From: Candidatus Desulfovibrio trichonymphae
GTDB taxonomy: Bacteria > Desulfobacterota > Desulfovibrionia > Desulfovibrionales > Desulfovibrionaceae
NCBI RefSeq assembly: GCF_002355955.1
Contig: NZ_AP017368.1
Location: forward strand, 124,001-188,000
Length of the DNA stretch: 64,000 bases
Direction: 5' to 3'
Shown here: positions 46,243 through 56,822 of the stretch, in pieces
Layout of the letters: each line of letters begins with the position of its first letter
Position numbering within the stretch: position 1 is the stretch's first letter
Position numbers and translations under genes: made by a program
The notes under the pieces: generated by a model
The model's input: the letters and a program-made list of their open reading frames with translations, nothing else
Databases searched by the model: none
What the model was told of the DNA's origin: nothing

Positions 46243-46851
46243 ATGCACAAAAGAGCTCCGGAACCGCTTAAAGTCCTGGTGGAGCAGCTTGCCCGTTTGC
46301 CTGGGCTGGGGCCGAAATCTGCCCTGCGCGCCGCAATGGCGCTGCTGAAGTGGCCCGAGTCCGAGACGCAGCGCTTTGGGTTAAGCATACATAATCTGCG
46401 CGACAATCTGCATTTGTGTTCGCGTTGCGGCGGACTTTGTTCCGTTGATCCCTGCGTCATCTGCGCTGATGCGGTGCGCGTGCGCGATATACTGTGCCTT
46501 GTCGCGGAATGGGACAGCATGCTGACGCTGGATGAGGGGGGCTTTTATCGTGGCCAGTACATGATCCTTGGCGGTCTTCTTGAGCCGTTGGAGCATAGGG
46601 GGTCCGAGCATCTGGAGATTGATAGGCTTGTCCGGCGGCTTGCCGAAGGCGAGGTTGCGGAGCTTGTGCTTGCGCTCGGTGCCACGCTGGAGGCGGAAAA
46701 CACGGTCTCCTTCCTCCGGCGGCTCATTGGCGGGCGCTTCCCTCATGTGCGCGTTTCCCGCCTCGCGCAGGGAATTCCCCTTGGGGCGGAAGTTAAATAT
46801 ATGGACAGGGAGACCCTGCGTCAGTCGTTGCAGTATCGACAGGAGCTGTAA
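46243..46851 (+). CDS. recR: Recombination protein RecR
   Basis: 202 residues. Helix-hairpin-helix LPGLGPKSALRAAMALL at the N-terminus, a Cys4 zinc site (CSRCGGLCSVDPCVIC, about 52-67) and a Toprim domain (VAEWDSMLTLDEGGFYRGQYMIL). It helps load RecA on gapped DNA with RecF and RecO. It begins one base after the ybaB stop. The C-terminal Walker-B-like ISRLAQGIPLGAEVKYMD-type region is present as VSRLAQGIPLGAEVKYMD. Confidence 0.95.
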   Translation: MHKRAPEPLKVLVEQLARLPGLGPKSALRAAMALLKWPESETQRFGLSIHNLRDNLHLCSRCGGLCSVDPCVICADAVRVRDILCLVAEWDSMLTLDEGGFYRGQYMILGGLLEPLEHRGSEHLEIDRLVRRLAEGEVAELVLALGATLEAENTVSFLRRLIGGRFPHVRVSRLAQGIPLGAEVKYMDRETLRQSLQYRQEL

Positions 46852-46989
46852 GTTTTTTCTGGATATACTCTAAAAAAAGGGACAAGCTGCGCAATTGCGG
46901 GAATTATAGAAAATTTGAGCGCAGCAGGGGAAAATGCGTTTGTGACGCAATGCCGCTAAAGATGGAGCAGTCTCAAAAAGAACAGCGCG

Positions 46990-47559
46990 CTAACGGACAA
47001 CTCGGCGTACAGCCAGAAGCTTGTCGCGCCAATAAGGAACGGTTATGCTTTCCATGCGCACACGTTCTCCTGAGCGAGGACTGTGGATAAAGGTGTCGCC
47101 GCCTGCGTAAAGCCCAGTGTGCAGGCCTTGTGGGTTGCGCCCGGTGCGAAAAACAACAATATCACCCGGCAGCGCTGTGGAGCTGGACACGGCTGAGCCG
47201 GTTTTTGCCTGATCAACTGTCAATCTCGGAATATTCATGCCTACTTGTTTGTAAGCCCACCAGATAAGTCCAGAACAGTCAAATCCCTTTTGCGGCGATG
47301 CGCCGCCGGGCCTGTATTTTTTGCCCATCTGACTATAAGCGGCACGCACCGCTTTTTGCGCGGAAACCGGCGCGTCATTATTGCTCAAGCGTTGCACAGA
47401 GCCACAGCCCGTGAGCAAGGCTGCAGAGAAAAATGCAAGAACACAAATTCTTGCAAAGAGCAAAAATCTGTCATGCCAGAGTGTTAATACGTCACAGTTT
47501 GCAGATGACAGATTACGTATTTGTTTTTGTGCTGCGCACTTCATGATTGTTTCTCGCAT
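46990..47559 (-). CDS. NlpC/P60 (C40) lipoprotein peptidase
   Basis: 189 residues. A signal peptide ends in LLTGC (lipobox Cys52). The NlpC/P60 domain has the catalytic Cys95 (KGFDCSGLIWWAYKQ), His147 (LHTGLYAGG) and His159 (TFIHSPRSG). It likely cleaves peptidoglycan peptide cross-links or stems while anchored to a membrane by lipid. An alternative start is the Met at residue 6 (47544). It is smaller and simpler than the SH3-containing paralogue at 18.4-19.8 kb. It has no operon partner. Confidence 0.88.
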   Translation of the reverse strand: MRETIMKCAAQKQIRNLSSANCDVLTLWHDRFLLFARICVLAFFSAALLTGCGSVQRLSNNDAPVSAQKAVRAAYSQMGKKYRPGGASPQKGFDCSGLIWWAYKQVGMNIPRLTVDQAKTGSAVSSSTALPGDIVVFRTGRNPQGLHTGLYAGGDTFIHSPRSGERVRMESITVPYWRDKLLAVRRVVR

Positions 47560-47569
47560 GTTGCTTTAG

Positions 47570-47945
47570 AGCATCCCACCCTTGAAACAGTTCATATCCA
47601 CAAGATTTGAACCATGCCCTCCATCATCGGCTGAAATCAGATCAGGAGCTTGTGCGACAGCCTCTTCCAGCGATTCATATGTTCGTGCTTTCATTACCAC
47701 GCGGCAGCTGTTTTATCTTGCTCCACATCTTTTCCATGGGGTTCAGATCCGGGTTATACGCAGGCAGATAGAGAAGTTCGGCTTTTCTATTGGTTATGTG
47801 CTTGCGGACATCATGGTTTTTATGGGCAGACAGATTGCCATAATTATAATATCACCAAGTCGCGAAGTTGGGGCAGGAACTTGAGCAATACTAACCGCGG
47901 CTCCATCAATCACAATGCATTCCGTATTTTCTAGATTATGTCAAA
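47570..47945 (-). mobile_element. IS630-family transposase remnant
   Basis: On the minus strand the DDE end of an IS630-type transposase is recognisable: VIDGAAVSIAQV to GDIIIM, then one base out of phase LSAHKNHDVRKHITNRKAEL and LYLPAYNPDLNPMEKMWSKI (the conserved PDLNPIE box with the catalytic Glu). A lost base in the original ATG-GAC at the last Asp explains the first shift. A further shift near 47,675 restores the usual tail (ESLEEAVAQA, later WFKSCGYELF). The 5' two thirds of the gene are absent, so the element is dead. No terminal repeats are identified. Confidence 0.8.
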
Positions 47946-48438
47946 GGTTAATTGCTCTAGATGACGAAGATAACAGCCTGTGGGTACCGGACAGTTTTGT
48001 CCTGTTGAACGAAGTGGAGCCTAAAGCTGCCTTTTGACGTCACATGCTGTCTTAAGCGCAGCGGCCAGTTTTATGATATGGCTCTGAACGGCTATCTTTC
48101 TGAGATTGTAGGCAATGCTGTGACGGTTGAGACAAGCAGTGCCAGAATAGCTCTGGTGATGAAAAAAAGGCAGGGTTTTCTTTATTCTCGACAGAGCTGC
48201 GTCTTTCGGCGGCAGTGAACATCTGAATTTTTTTGGCCTCGGCACTGTACAGGAAATACAGTAGGACGCTGACGGCGAACTAAAACAGCTTCTTTGTACA
48301 GTGGTCTTGTGCCGGGCCGTGTCTTTGCTCTGTTCGGGATATAGGCGGACAGGTAGTTGATTTTGTGGTGGCGCGGCAGACAAGGCGGACCTTGTCAGGA
48401 CGGCGGCGAGTTTGTTATTGTGTTTTTAGGAGGCCGCC
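47946..48438. other. Gene-free stretch before tyrS
   Basis: A 120-codon minus-strand frame (48,021-48,383) is rich in Ser, Pro and Lys with no family resemblance, and I treat it as chance. TTTTTAGGAGGCC at the end is the tyrS ribosome site. No T-box or other leader element is seen. Confidence 0.4.
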
Positions 48439-49650
48439 ATGACGGACATTGATGAGCAGATGGCCCTTATCAAACGCGGTGCAGCCGAGCTGATAGGCGA
48501 GGCGGAGCTGCGCAAAAAGCTTGAGCGCGGCGCGCCGCTGCGCGTCAAGGTCGGCTTTGATCCCACCGCGCCGGATCTGCACCTCGGGCATACGGTAATC
48601 ATGCACAAGATGCGCCATTTTCAGGAAATGGGGCACACGGTCATTTTTTTGATAGGCGATTTTACCGGCCGCATCGGTGACCCCTCGGGCCGTTCAGAAA
48701 CACGTCCTCCGCTGACCGTAGCGGATGTGCTCGCCAATGCCGCCACTTACAAGGCGCAGGTTTTCAAAATTCTTGATTCGGAGAAAACTTTGGTTGAGTT
48801 CAACTCCCGCTGGCTCGGCGCAATGGACGCTGAGGATTTTATCCGGCTTGCATCCTCATATACTGTAGCCCGCATGATGGAGCGCGATGATTTTGAAAAG
48901 CGTTTTCGCGAACAGCGCCCCATTTCCATCCACGAATTTCTCTACCCGCTCTGCCAGGCTTATGATTCCGTCGCGCTTGAAGCTGATATGGAACTCGGCG
49001 GCACGGATCAAAAATTCAACTTGCTTATGGGCCGCAATCTTCATGCCCATTACGGCCGGGAGAGCCAGTGTGTACTGACTATGCCCTTGCTGAAAGGCAC
49101 GGACGGCGTGCGCAAGATGTCTAAATCCTACGATAATTACATCGGTATTGATGAGCCGCCCGCAGAAGTGTTCGGCAAGGTCATGGCCATTTCCGACGAG
49201 CTTATGTGGCGCTATTATGAACTGCTTTCCGTAAAAAGTCTTGAGGAAATCGCCGTCCTGAAAGCCGACGTGCTGGAAAACCGCCGGCACCCCAAGCTTG
49301 CCAAGGAAAATTTGGCCCATGAGATAACCTGCCGCTACCACGGGCAGGGAGCTGCGGACGAAGCCAGACGGGGCTTCAATGCGGTTTTTGCGTGCGGTGC
49401 CGTGCCGGAGGTTCTGCCTGTGCTGGTTTGCGAAAACGAAGATGAAGCGACTCCGCCTGCCTTTCTGGCGGCAGCGGGCCTTGTGAAAAGCCGCGGCGCG
49501 GCGCGGCGTCTTGTTCGAGAAGGCGCGCTCTCTGTCAACGGGAAGCGCTGGAATGACGAGGCCAGCCCTCTGCCCCCAGGGGAGCATGTTATCAGACTCG
49601 GCAAAAAACGTTTTCTGCGTCTTGTCGTGCGCCCGCGCCTGTCAGCTTAA
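48439..49650 (+). CDS. tyrS: Tyrosyl-tRNA synthetase
   Basis: 403 residues, the TyrS type with HIGH-like HLGH (48-51, in [13 protein letters not shown]) and an intact KMSKS (226-230). [15 protein letters not shown] and [13 protein letters not shown] are conserved tyrosine- and tRNA-site segments. An S4 domain closes the protein ([20 protein letters not shown]). AGGAGG sits six bases before the ATG. It charges tRNA-Tyr. The next gene starts 111 bases downstream. Confidence 0.97.
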   Translation: MTDIDEQMALIKRGAAELIGEAELRKKLERGAPLRVKVGFDPTAPDLHLGHTVIMHKMRHFQEMGHTVIFLIGDFTGRIGDPSGRSETRPPLTVADVLANAATYKAQVFKILDSEKTLVEFNSRWLGAMDAEDFIRLASSYTVARMMERDDFEKRFREQRPISIHEFLYPLCQAYDSVALEADMELGGTDQKFNLLMGRNLHAHYGRESQCVLTMPLLKGTDGVRKMSKSYDNYIGIDEPPAEVFGKVMAISDELMWRYYELLSVKSLEEIAVLKADVLENRRHPKLAKENLAHEITCRYHGQGAADEARRGFNAVFACGAVPEVLPVLVCENEDEATPPAFLAAAGLVKSRGAARRLVREGALSVNGKRWNDEASPLPPGEHVIRLGKKRFLRLVVRPRLSA

Positions 49651-49761
49651 AATCACGCGGCACGGAACGAATTCTGTAAAAATATTTTTTGAAGCCCTGC
49701 GCGGCATTTTTGTTCCATGACGTCCGGAAGGCTGAAACACAACAACAGGAGAGAGTTTCAT

Positions 49762-50859
49762 ATGTCATCCATTGTTTATTATGCGGATATTCACACACGT
49801 TCGCGCGAAGACAGTAAAATTGCAAAGGTGGCCCGTCTGTGCGACGCTGTGGGATTGAAAAAGATTATTAAAAAGAATGAATTGACAGCCATTAAGGTTC
49901 ACTTCGGTGAATACGGCAACGACACGCATGTAAATCCCTTATTTGTGCGTCAGGTTGTGGACAAAGTCATTGAAGCCGGCGGCAAGCCCTTTCTGACGGA
50001 CAGCACAACCCTGTATTCCGGTTCCCGCCGCAATGCCGTGGACCATCTGCAAACAGCCTACCGCCATGGTTTTGCCCCGTCTGTGGTGAACGCCCCTGTC
50101 ATTATTGCCGACGGCCTCTATGGCGAGAACGATGTGCCCGTGCGCATCAACGGCAAGCGTTTAAAAGAAGTCTATATTGCTAGGGAAATTCGCCGCGCAC
50201 CGGCCATGGTGGTGATTTCCCACTTCAAGGGGCATCAGATGGCCGGTTTTGGCGGTGCCGTAAAAAATCTGGCTATGGGCGGCGCCTCGCCGCGCGGCAA
50301 GCGGGCACAGCACGCCACCAATGTACAGGTGGATGTAAATATCTGTATCGGCTGCGGCAAGTGCGTCGGCGTTTGCCCGCAAAAGGCCCTTGCCATGCGC
50401 GATGGCAAGAGCGTGGTTGAGCTCAGCCGCTGTATAGGCTGTTTTGAGTGCATTACGGTGTGTCCCGTCAAGGCTGTGGATATGGACTGGGGCACAGAGC
50501 TCGCACCCTTTATGGAGCGTATGGCCGAATATGCCTACGGTACTGTCAAAGGCCGTAAAAAGCGCATCTGTTATATCAATTTTGTTCTGAACGTCACGCC
50601 GGACTGTGACTGTGCGGCCTGGAGCGATGTCCACCTTGTTCCGGATCTGGGCATTCTGGCTTCCCGAGACCCGGTTGCGCTGGACAATGCCTGTTTTGAT
50701 CTTGTCAAAGCCGCTCCGAGCCTTGATCCCGCGAAGGAAAAGGAAAAGGATTTTGACAAATTCACGGCACGCTGGCCCAAAACCCACGGAGAAATTCAAC
50801 TTGTCCACGGTGAGGCAATCGGCCTCGGCAACCGGCAGTACACTCTGCAAAAGATATAA
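49762..50859 (+). CDS. DUF362 protein with two [4Fe-4S] sites
   Basis: 365 residues from ATG 49762, which has CAGGAGAGAG eight bases upstream. The DUF362 domain (KVHFGEYGNDTHVNPLFVRQ, TDSTTLYSGSRRNAVDHLQT, VVISHFKGHQMAGFGGAVKN) is interrupted by a ferredoxin module with CIGCGKCVGVCP and CIGCFECITVCP, each giving four Cys ligands. The domain continues after it (DPVALDNACFDLV). Such proteins are common in anaerobes and are presumed to take part in electron transfer; a precise reaction is not known. It is cytoplasmic, with no signal peptide. Confidence 0.88.
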   Translation: MSSIVYYADIHTRSREDSKIAKVARLCDAVGLKKIIKKNELTAIKVHFGEYGNDTHVNPLFVRQVVDKVIEAGGKPFLTDSTTLYSGSRRNAVDHLQTAYRHGFAPSVVNAPVIIADGLYGENDVPVRINGKRLKEVYIAREIRRAPAMVVISHFKGHQMAGFGGAVKNLAMGGASPRGKRAQHATNVQVDVNICIGCGKCVGVCPQKALAMRDGKSVVELSRCIGCFECITVCPVKAVDMDWGTELAPFMERMAEYAYGTVKGRKKRICYINFVLNVTPDCDCAAWSDVHLVPDLGILASRDPVALDNACFDLVKAAPSLDPAKEKEKDFDKFTARWPKTHGEIQLVHGEAIGLGNRQYTLQKI

Positions 50860-50950
50860 TCCGCATATCGCCACTTCGGCACAATCAACAACATCATAGC
50901 ATGCCGCGGTGCCGTAAAGCGGCACATGCTGACGCGGCCACAAGGCCAGT

Positions 50951-51843
50951 ATGTCGCAGGACAACTTCACCCCCGTCAGTCTGGACAGACGCGAACAATA
51001 TTATGCCGTCTGGCAGCGCACGCCCCGCCGCTCGCTTGACTATACCTTGGCAAACCTCTGGGGCTGGCAGCAGTATTACGGCCTTGAATGGCGTTTTGAC
51101 GGCAATTTGTGCTGGCTGCGCCAGACGTTGCCCCTGCCTGTCTGCTGGGCTCCGGTGGGAGACTGGAACGCGGTGGACTGGCAGGCGTTGTCGGCGAAGG
51201 ACACCAAAAACGGCGACCATGTTTTTGTGCGTGTTCCGGAAGAGCTGGCGCAATTGTGGAAGGGCGCGCTTCCCGGCCGTGTGGAGGTGACGGAAGATCG
51301 CGGTCAGTGGGAATACCTGTACAAACAGGAGGAACTGGCGCTGTTGCCTGGCAATCGTTTTCACAAAAAACGCAACCATTACAACCGGTATATAAAGGCA
51401 TACGGCGAGCCTAACTGTCACGACATGGACGACGCCATGATTGAAGACGTGCTGGCTGTACAGGATGACTGGTGCAAGTGGCATGAATGTTGTGATTCCC
51501 CCTCACTCAGGGCGGAAAATGAAGCCATCAACCGTGTGCTGATGCACTGGAATTTGTTTCAGGGGCTTGTCGGCGTTTCTTTATATGTGCACGGTAAAAT
51601 GGTGGCGTTCAGCGTGGGCGAGCAGTTGGACGAGCAAACGCTCGGCGTGCATTATGAAAAGGGTTTGAACGGCTTTCACGGCGTGTATCAGACCATGAAC
51701 TGTCTTTTTGTCCGGCGCGAGGGCGCGGGGCGCGCGTATGTCAACCGCGCGCAGGACATGGATGAAAAGGGATTGCGTCAGGCAAAGATGACATATCTGC
51801 CGGCGGATTTTCTGCGCAAATACAAGGTGCGCCTGCGCAGCGT

Positions 51844-51847
<4 letters not shown>
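50951..51847 (+). CDS. DUF2156 (phosphatidylglycerol lysyltransferase-like) protein
   Basis: 298 residues, the GNAT-like DUF2156 fold. Typical segments are LDRREQYYAVWQRTPRRSLD, YTLANLWGWQQYYGLEW, RFHKKRNHYNRYIKAYGEP and QTMNCLFVRREGAGRAYVNRAQDMDEKGLRQAK, the last being the strongest signature (N-x-x-Q-D-x-(G/D)-x-x-G-L-R-x-x-K). Related domains move aminoacyl groups to lipids, but stand-alone members have no proved substrate. No membrane segments. Its stop overlaps the end of the opposite ABC gene, with which it shares a hairpin. Confidence 0.82.
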
Positions 51848-52809
<962 letters not shown>

Positions 52810-52812
52810 TGT

Positions 52813-53880
52813 TCAGTCCACCGTCACGCCCGCGGCGTTGAATGTCGCCATGTCATTGAAAGCAGCCGCGGCGCAACGCAGCAGGGGATAGGCCGCCGCT
52901 GCACCTGTTCCCTCGCCAAGGCGCATGCCGAGATCCAGCAGCGGTTTCGCGTCGCCTGTCAGTTTCGCGAGAGCTTTTGCGTGCCCCGGTTCCGCCGAGG
53001 TGTGGGCCAAAACGGCACAGCTCGCTGCTTCCGGGCAGATTTTCAGCGCTGCCGCATATGCCGCGCCGCAGATAAAACCATCTACCAGCACGGGCAGGCG
53101 CTGTGCGGCCGCTCCCAGCATGAGGCCGCAGAGCAGCACAATTTCAAAGCCGCCGAGAGCGGCCAGCGCGTTCACTGGATCGCCTGAACGCAAGATCTCG
53201 GCGTTGGCCGAGAGCGCCTGACGGACAACGCCGACCTTGTGCCGCACCATGGCCGCGTCCGCTCCCGCGCCGGGGCCGACGGCCGCATCCGGGTCAAGGG
53301 TCAGCAGGGCGCAGTACAGCGCGGCCGCGGCTGTGGAGTTGGCAATGCCCATCTCGCCGACGCCAAGGCAGGCGTAGCCCTGACGGACGCAGTCTGCAGC
53401 AGTGCTGACGCCTGAGGCGAGGCCCTTAAGGCAGATTTCGCGGGGCATGGCCGGGCCGAGGCTTATGTCCGTCGTGCCGTTGCCGAGGCGTTTGTCAAGC
53501 AGCATAGGGTGAGGTTCAAAAGGGCCGCCGGCGCAGCCCGCGTCAATCACGCGCAGATCCATGCCAACAGCGTGGCACAGCGCGTTCACCGCAGCGCCGC
53601 CGTTTAAAAAATTGTGCGTCATCTGGCGCGTCACCGCTTGCGGCACGGGTGAAACATTTTGCGCGGCAACGCCGTGATCTGCGGCCACAGTGAGCATGAT
53701 GGCCGGGTTCACGATAAGCGGCATCTGTCCCTCACGCATGGCAAACAGGCGCTTCGCCAGTTCTTCGAGTCGTCCCAGACTGCCGCGCGGCTTTGTGAGA
53801 CTGTCGAGACGCGTTTGCGCCTGCGCCAGATGCCGTTCCTGAAGCGGCTTGATATGCAGAGAAGAGAGAATACGCTCCAT
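52813..53880 (-). CDS. cobT: Nicotinate-nucleotide--dimethylbenzimidazole phosphoribosyltransferase
   Basis: 355 residues, the normal CobT length. The opening KPRGSLGRLEELAKRLF (30-46) binds nicotinate mononucleotide, GEMGIANSTAAAALYCALL lies in the middle, and the catalytic Glu323 is in GMRLGEGTGAAAAYPL near the end. It makes alpha-ribazole phosphate for the lower ligand of cobalamin. No other cob genes are adjacent and no cobalamin riboswitch core could be recognised upstream. AAGGAAG precedes the ATG. It is co-oriented and nearly touching the ABC ATPase downstream. Confidence 0.95.
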   Translation of the reverse strand: MERILSSLHIKPLQERHLAQAQTRLDSLTKPRGSLGRLEELAKRLFAMREGQMPLIVNPAIMLTVAADHGVAAQNVSPVPQAVTRQMTHNFLNGGAAVNALCHAVGMDLRVIDAGCAGGPFEPHPMLLDKRLGNGTTDISLGPAMPREICLKGLASGVSTAADCVRQGYACLGVGEMGIANSTAAAALYCALLTLDPDAAVGPGAGADAAMVRHKVGVVRQALSANAEILRSGDPVNALAALGGFEIVLLCGLMLGAAAQRLPVLVDGFICGAAYAAALKICPEAASCAVLAHTSAEPGHAKALAKLTGDAKPLLDLGMRLGEGTGAAAAYPLLRCAAAAFNDMATFNAAGVTVD

Positions 53881-54025
53881 GTATCTTCCTTAAAAAATTA
53901 TTCTCCTGCAGTAATATCCCGCGGATTCATCTTCCTTCTCGTCAGTATGTAGCTTATACGGCACAGGGACGCAAGAGCCTTTACGCCTGCAGCAGGAATG
54001 AGTTATATATGGCGGGGAGCGCATT

Positions 54026-55363
54026 ATGCTGATACTTCGTTTGTACGCCGCCTTGTCTGTCTGTTTTTTCCTGTACGCCGTCTGTCCGGCGTGCGCCGCG
54101 CCGGCTGAAACAAGCCCCAGGTTCACGCCTGTTGTGCGCGCAGTGCAGGCGGTTGCGCCTGCCGTGGTGAACATCACGAGCACGCATGTTATTGAAGGGT
54201 ACAGGAGTTCTCCACTGGAGCGTTTTTTCGGGCCGGATTTTTCGGGCGTTTTTCCTGGGGATCCGTCACGGAGTCAGAAACGCGTGAGCCTTGGCTCCGG
54301 TGTTATTGTGGACGGCACCAAGGGCCTTGTGCTGACAAATGCGCACGTTATTGCCGGCGGCGGTCAGGTTGTGGTGCGCCTTTTGGACGGGCGGGAATTT
54401 CCGGCGGCGGTCAGGGGCGCCGACACGGATTTTGATATCGCGGTGCTAGAAATTATGGGTGCGCGCAACCTGCCCACGGCGCGCATGGGGGATTCTTCAG
54501 ACATTCTGCCCGGCGAAACCGTTATCGCCATCGGCAATCCCTTCGGTTTCACCCATACGGTGACAACGGGCGTCGTGTCCGCTCTGGGGCGCACCATACG
54601 CAATGAGAGCGGCCTGTTTACAGACTTGGTACAGACAGACGCGGCCATCAATCCCGGCAACAGCGGCGGCCCCCTACTCAACATCGAGGGCAGCCTTGTC
54701 GGCATCAACACGGCTGTGGACGCGCGCGCCGAAGGCATCGGCTTTGCCATACCCGTCAACAAAGCCCGCCGCGTCATGGGCGATCTCTTGGGGCTCGGCA
54801 GGGTTGTGCCGCTCTGGCTCGGCCTCATGGTGCAGGACATAGACAGCCGCACGGCCATGGCGCTGGGCCTCAAGGAAGTCTCGGGCGTGCTTGTCAATAC
54901 AGTTTTTGAGGGCACGCCGGCGGCGCGGGCTGGCATTGTTCCGGGCGACATTGTGGAAAGCGTCAATGCCGCGCCGATGCATGACCGGCGTGATTACATC
55001 AACGTGTTGCGCAATCAGACAGACGGCGAAGATTTGCGCCTGCAACTGCGTCGTGTCGGACGCTCTTTCACCGTTGCAGTGCGGCCAACGCCCTTTGAGG
55101 ATGACACGGCCAGAGCGCTCATGGAGCAGCGATGGGGTTTTGTCGCGCATGCAGGCGGGGGCGGGTTGGCCGTCGCTTCCGTGCGTTCCGGCGGCCCGGC
55201 GAATTTTTTGCGCAAGGGCGATGTGATTGCCGCCGTGGGCGCTACGCGCGTAAACAGCATGAAGGATCTGCTGAACGCCTTTCGCCGGGAGCGTCTCGCA
55301 AGCCAAGTGTTGTTGCAGGTGCTGCGCGGCGGGCGGGCATATTACACGCGCCTTGTGCTGTAA
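54026..55363 (+). CDS. Periplasmic serine protease, DegP/DegQ (Do) family
   Basis: 445 residues with a signal peptide (about 1-25). The trypsin-like domain has the full triad: His107 (TNAHVIAGG), Asp137 (TDFDIAVLE) and Ser213 (NPGNSGGPLL). Two PDZ domains follow (about 265-350 and 360-445; PAARAGIVPGDIVESV, SGGPANFLRKGDVIAAV). The overall length and two PDZ domains match DegQ/DegP rather than DegS. It degrades misfolded envelope proteins. GGGGAGC lies six bases before the ATG. A monocistronic gene is likely. Confidence 0.93.
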   Translation: MLILRLYAALSVCFFLYAVCPACAAPAETSPRFTPVVRAVQAVAPAVVNITSTHVIEGYRSSPLERFFGPDFSGVFPGDPSRSQKRVSLGSGVIVDGTKGLVLTNAHVIAGGGQVVVRLLDGREFPAAVRGADTDFDIAVLEIMGARNLPTARMGDSSDILPGETVIAIGNPFGFTHTVTTGVVSALGRTIRNESGLFTDLVQTDAAINPGNSGGPLLNIEGSLVGINTAVDARAEGIGFAIPVNKARRVMGDLLGLGRVVPLWLGLMVQDIDSRTAMALGLKEVSGVLVNTVFEGTPAARAGIVPGDIVESVNAAPMHDRRDYINVLRNQTDGEDLRLQLRRVGRSFTVAVRPTPFEDDTARALMEQRWGFVAHAGGGGLAVASVRSGGPANFLRKGDVIAAVGATRVNSMKDLLNAFRRERLASQVLLQVLRGGRAYYTRLVL

Positions 55364-55487
55364 TTTTTTCATCCGCAGGGCATCTCTCTCGCTGTGACAC
55401 TTGACAGGAAAGCGGAGTACAGTTAACCATTTTAGACCGCTTCTGCAAATTGTGGCAAGACACCCTATGTTACTTCTGGAGGACACA

Positions 55488-55676
55488 ATGGGTTATTCTG
55501 TGACGGTTGATACTGACAAATGTGTTGGCTGTGGTGAATGTGTGGATGTCTGCCCCGTAGCAGTCTATGAGATCAAAGACGGTAAATCTGAACCAGCCAA
55601 CAGTGAGGAATGCCTTGGCTGTGAATCCTGTATAGAAGTGTGTGAAGCAAGCGCCATTGTTGTGGAAGAAAATTAG
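55488..55676 (+). CDS. 2x[4Fe-4S] ferredoxin
   Basis: 62 residues from ATG 55488, which has CTGGAGGA just upstream; the longer open frame has no ribosome site. Both clusters are complete: C12, C15, C18, C22 (CVGCGECVDVCP) and C42, C45, C48, C52 (CLGCESCIEVCE). The acidic, compact sequence closely resembles the Desulfovibrio ferredoxin used in pyruvate and hydrogen metabolism. Soluble electron carrier. The downstream YkgJ-type gene begins 23 bases after its stop, so they may share a transcript. Confidence 0.95.
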   Translation: MGYSVTVDTDKCVGCGECVDVCPVAVYEIKDGKSEPANSEECLGCESCIEVCEASAIVVEEN

Positions 55677-55699
55677 AAACCGTTTCGGCGAGTTATGAA

Positions 55700-56416
55700 A
55701 TGCCGCCGGGCGGGTGCGCGTCCGGGGCGTTTTTATGCGGAATTGCATTGCTGTCTGATCTGAGTGCTGTTTTTGTCGCTTGTGAGCAACTGCAGGCGGA
55801 GGCGAACGTCCTGTTCGCGCGTGTGCGCGCTGGACATCCTGACTGCGTGGTGTGCAAAGAGGGCTGCAGTGACTGCTGCCACGCGCTCTTTGACCTCTCG
55901 TTGGTTGAGGCCATATTTGTGAACAGGGCTTTTGCCGAGGCTTTTCCTCACGGGACGCAGCGTTCGGCCATACTTTCGCGCGCTTTTGAAGCCGACCGCG
56001 CCCTGACCCGCATAAAGCGCGACATGTTCCGCGCTGAAAAGGACGGCGATGCCCCTTTGGTCATTATGGGGCGTGCCGCGCAGATAAGACAGCGTTGCCC
56101 TTTGCTTGACGACGACAACTGCTGCTGTCTGTATGAACGGCGGCCCGTCACCTGCCGTATTTACGGCGTGCCCGCGTCCATTGCCGGGCAAGGGCACGTG
56201 TGCGGCTTTTCCGGATTTGAAAAGGGCAAGGCCTATCCCACGGTGCATCTGGACAAAATTCAGGCGCGGCTTGACCATTTGAGCCGCGACATAGCCGTTG
56301 CCGTGAAAAGCCGTTTCACAGAGTTGCACGAGGTGTATGTGCCGCTTTCCACGGCCTTGCTCGCCGTCTACGACGAAGCGTATCTGGGCGTCTGTCCGAC
56401 GGCGAAAACAGACTGA
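55700..56416 (+). CDS. YkgJ-family cysteine cluster protein
   Basis: 238 residues. The N-terminal half has CVVCKEGCSDCCHALF (about 50-65), and the centre CPLLDDDNCCCLYERRPVTCRIYG (about 131-154), both of the C-x-x-C-C / C-x-x-x-x-R-P-x-x-C-R type that defines the YkgJ/CxxCxxCC family, thought to bind an Fe-S cluster or zinc. No signal peptide. Function is not established. It is set between a ferredoxin and two further small genes that start 13 bases after its stop, suggesting a four-gene transcript. Confidence 0.8.
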   Translation: MPPGGCASGAFLCGIALLSDLSAVFVACEQLQAEANVLFARVRAGHPDCVVCKEGCSDCCHALFDLSLVEAIFVNRAFAEAFPHGTQRSAILSRAFEADRALTRIKRDMFRAEKDGDAPLVIMGRAAQIRQRCPLLDDDNCCCLYERRPVTCRIYGVPASIAGQGHVCGFSGFEKGKAYPTVHLDKIQARLDHLSRDIAVAVKSRFTELHEVYVPLSTALLAVYDEAYLGVCPTAKTD

Positions 56417-56429
56417 AGCGGCAAGGCGC

Positions 56430-56822
56430 ATGTTTGTCACTATTCCCGCAACGGTATTTCGCGACGGCTCGTTCAGAGAGCTTAATGAAGAGCAGGAGAA
56501 GCTCAAACGCGAAATTTATGACAAGATGAACCCTCGCCGCCGCAAATTTGTCGACCGCATCGGTTACGCCAACTGGGATCCTTTTCAACAGCCGAATGAT
56601 CCGCTGGATTTGCATACGGATATAAGCCGACGCACCACCGGGCGGCTGGTGAACGAATTTTTGCGTGATGCGGCGCAAAAAGGCCGCCGGGGCGACGACT
56701 ACGCCAAAGGCGCTCTGGAATGCGCGCTCGGCGTGGTCAGCAGGGATGAAAAATACATGGGTATTTTTGAGTTTTGTCTCTGGTATCACAACCTGTTGAA
56801 AAAAGAAGGACATATCGCATGA
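56430..56822 (+). CDS. Conserved hypothetical protein
   Basis: 130 residues from ATG 56430, preceded by a modest AAGGC site. The frame is open further upstream, but that part overlaps the YkgJ-type gene. The protein is charged and helical: RELNEEQEKLKREIYDKMNP, then RRRKFVDRIGYANWDPFQQP and NDPLDLHTDISRRTT. No membrane segment and no motif I recognise. The stop overlaps the TPR gene start by four bases (ATGA), so the two are coupled and probably act together. Confidence 0.72.
   Translation: MFVTIPATVFRDGSFRELNEEQEKLKREIYDKMNPRRRKFVDRIGYANWDPFQQPNDPLDLHTDISRRTTGRLVNEFLRDAAQKGRRGDDYAKGALECALGVVSRDEKYMGIFEFCLWYHNLLKKEGHIA

Noticed and set aside
48021-48383. 120-codon minus-strand frame before tyrS
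   Set aside because: Low-complexity composition, no start signal and no family likeness.
53881-54025. Possible cobalamin riboswitch before cobT
   Set aside because: No B12-box-like core or suitable conserved stems could be recognised in the short leader.
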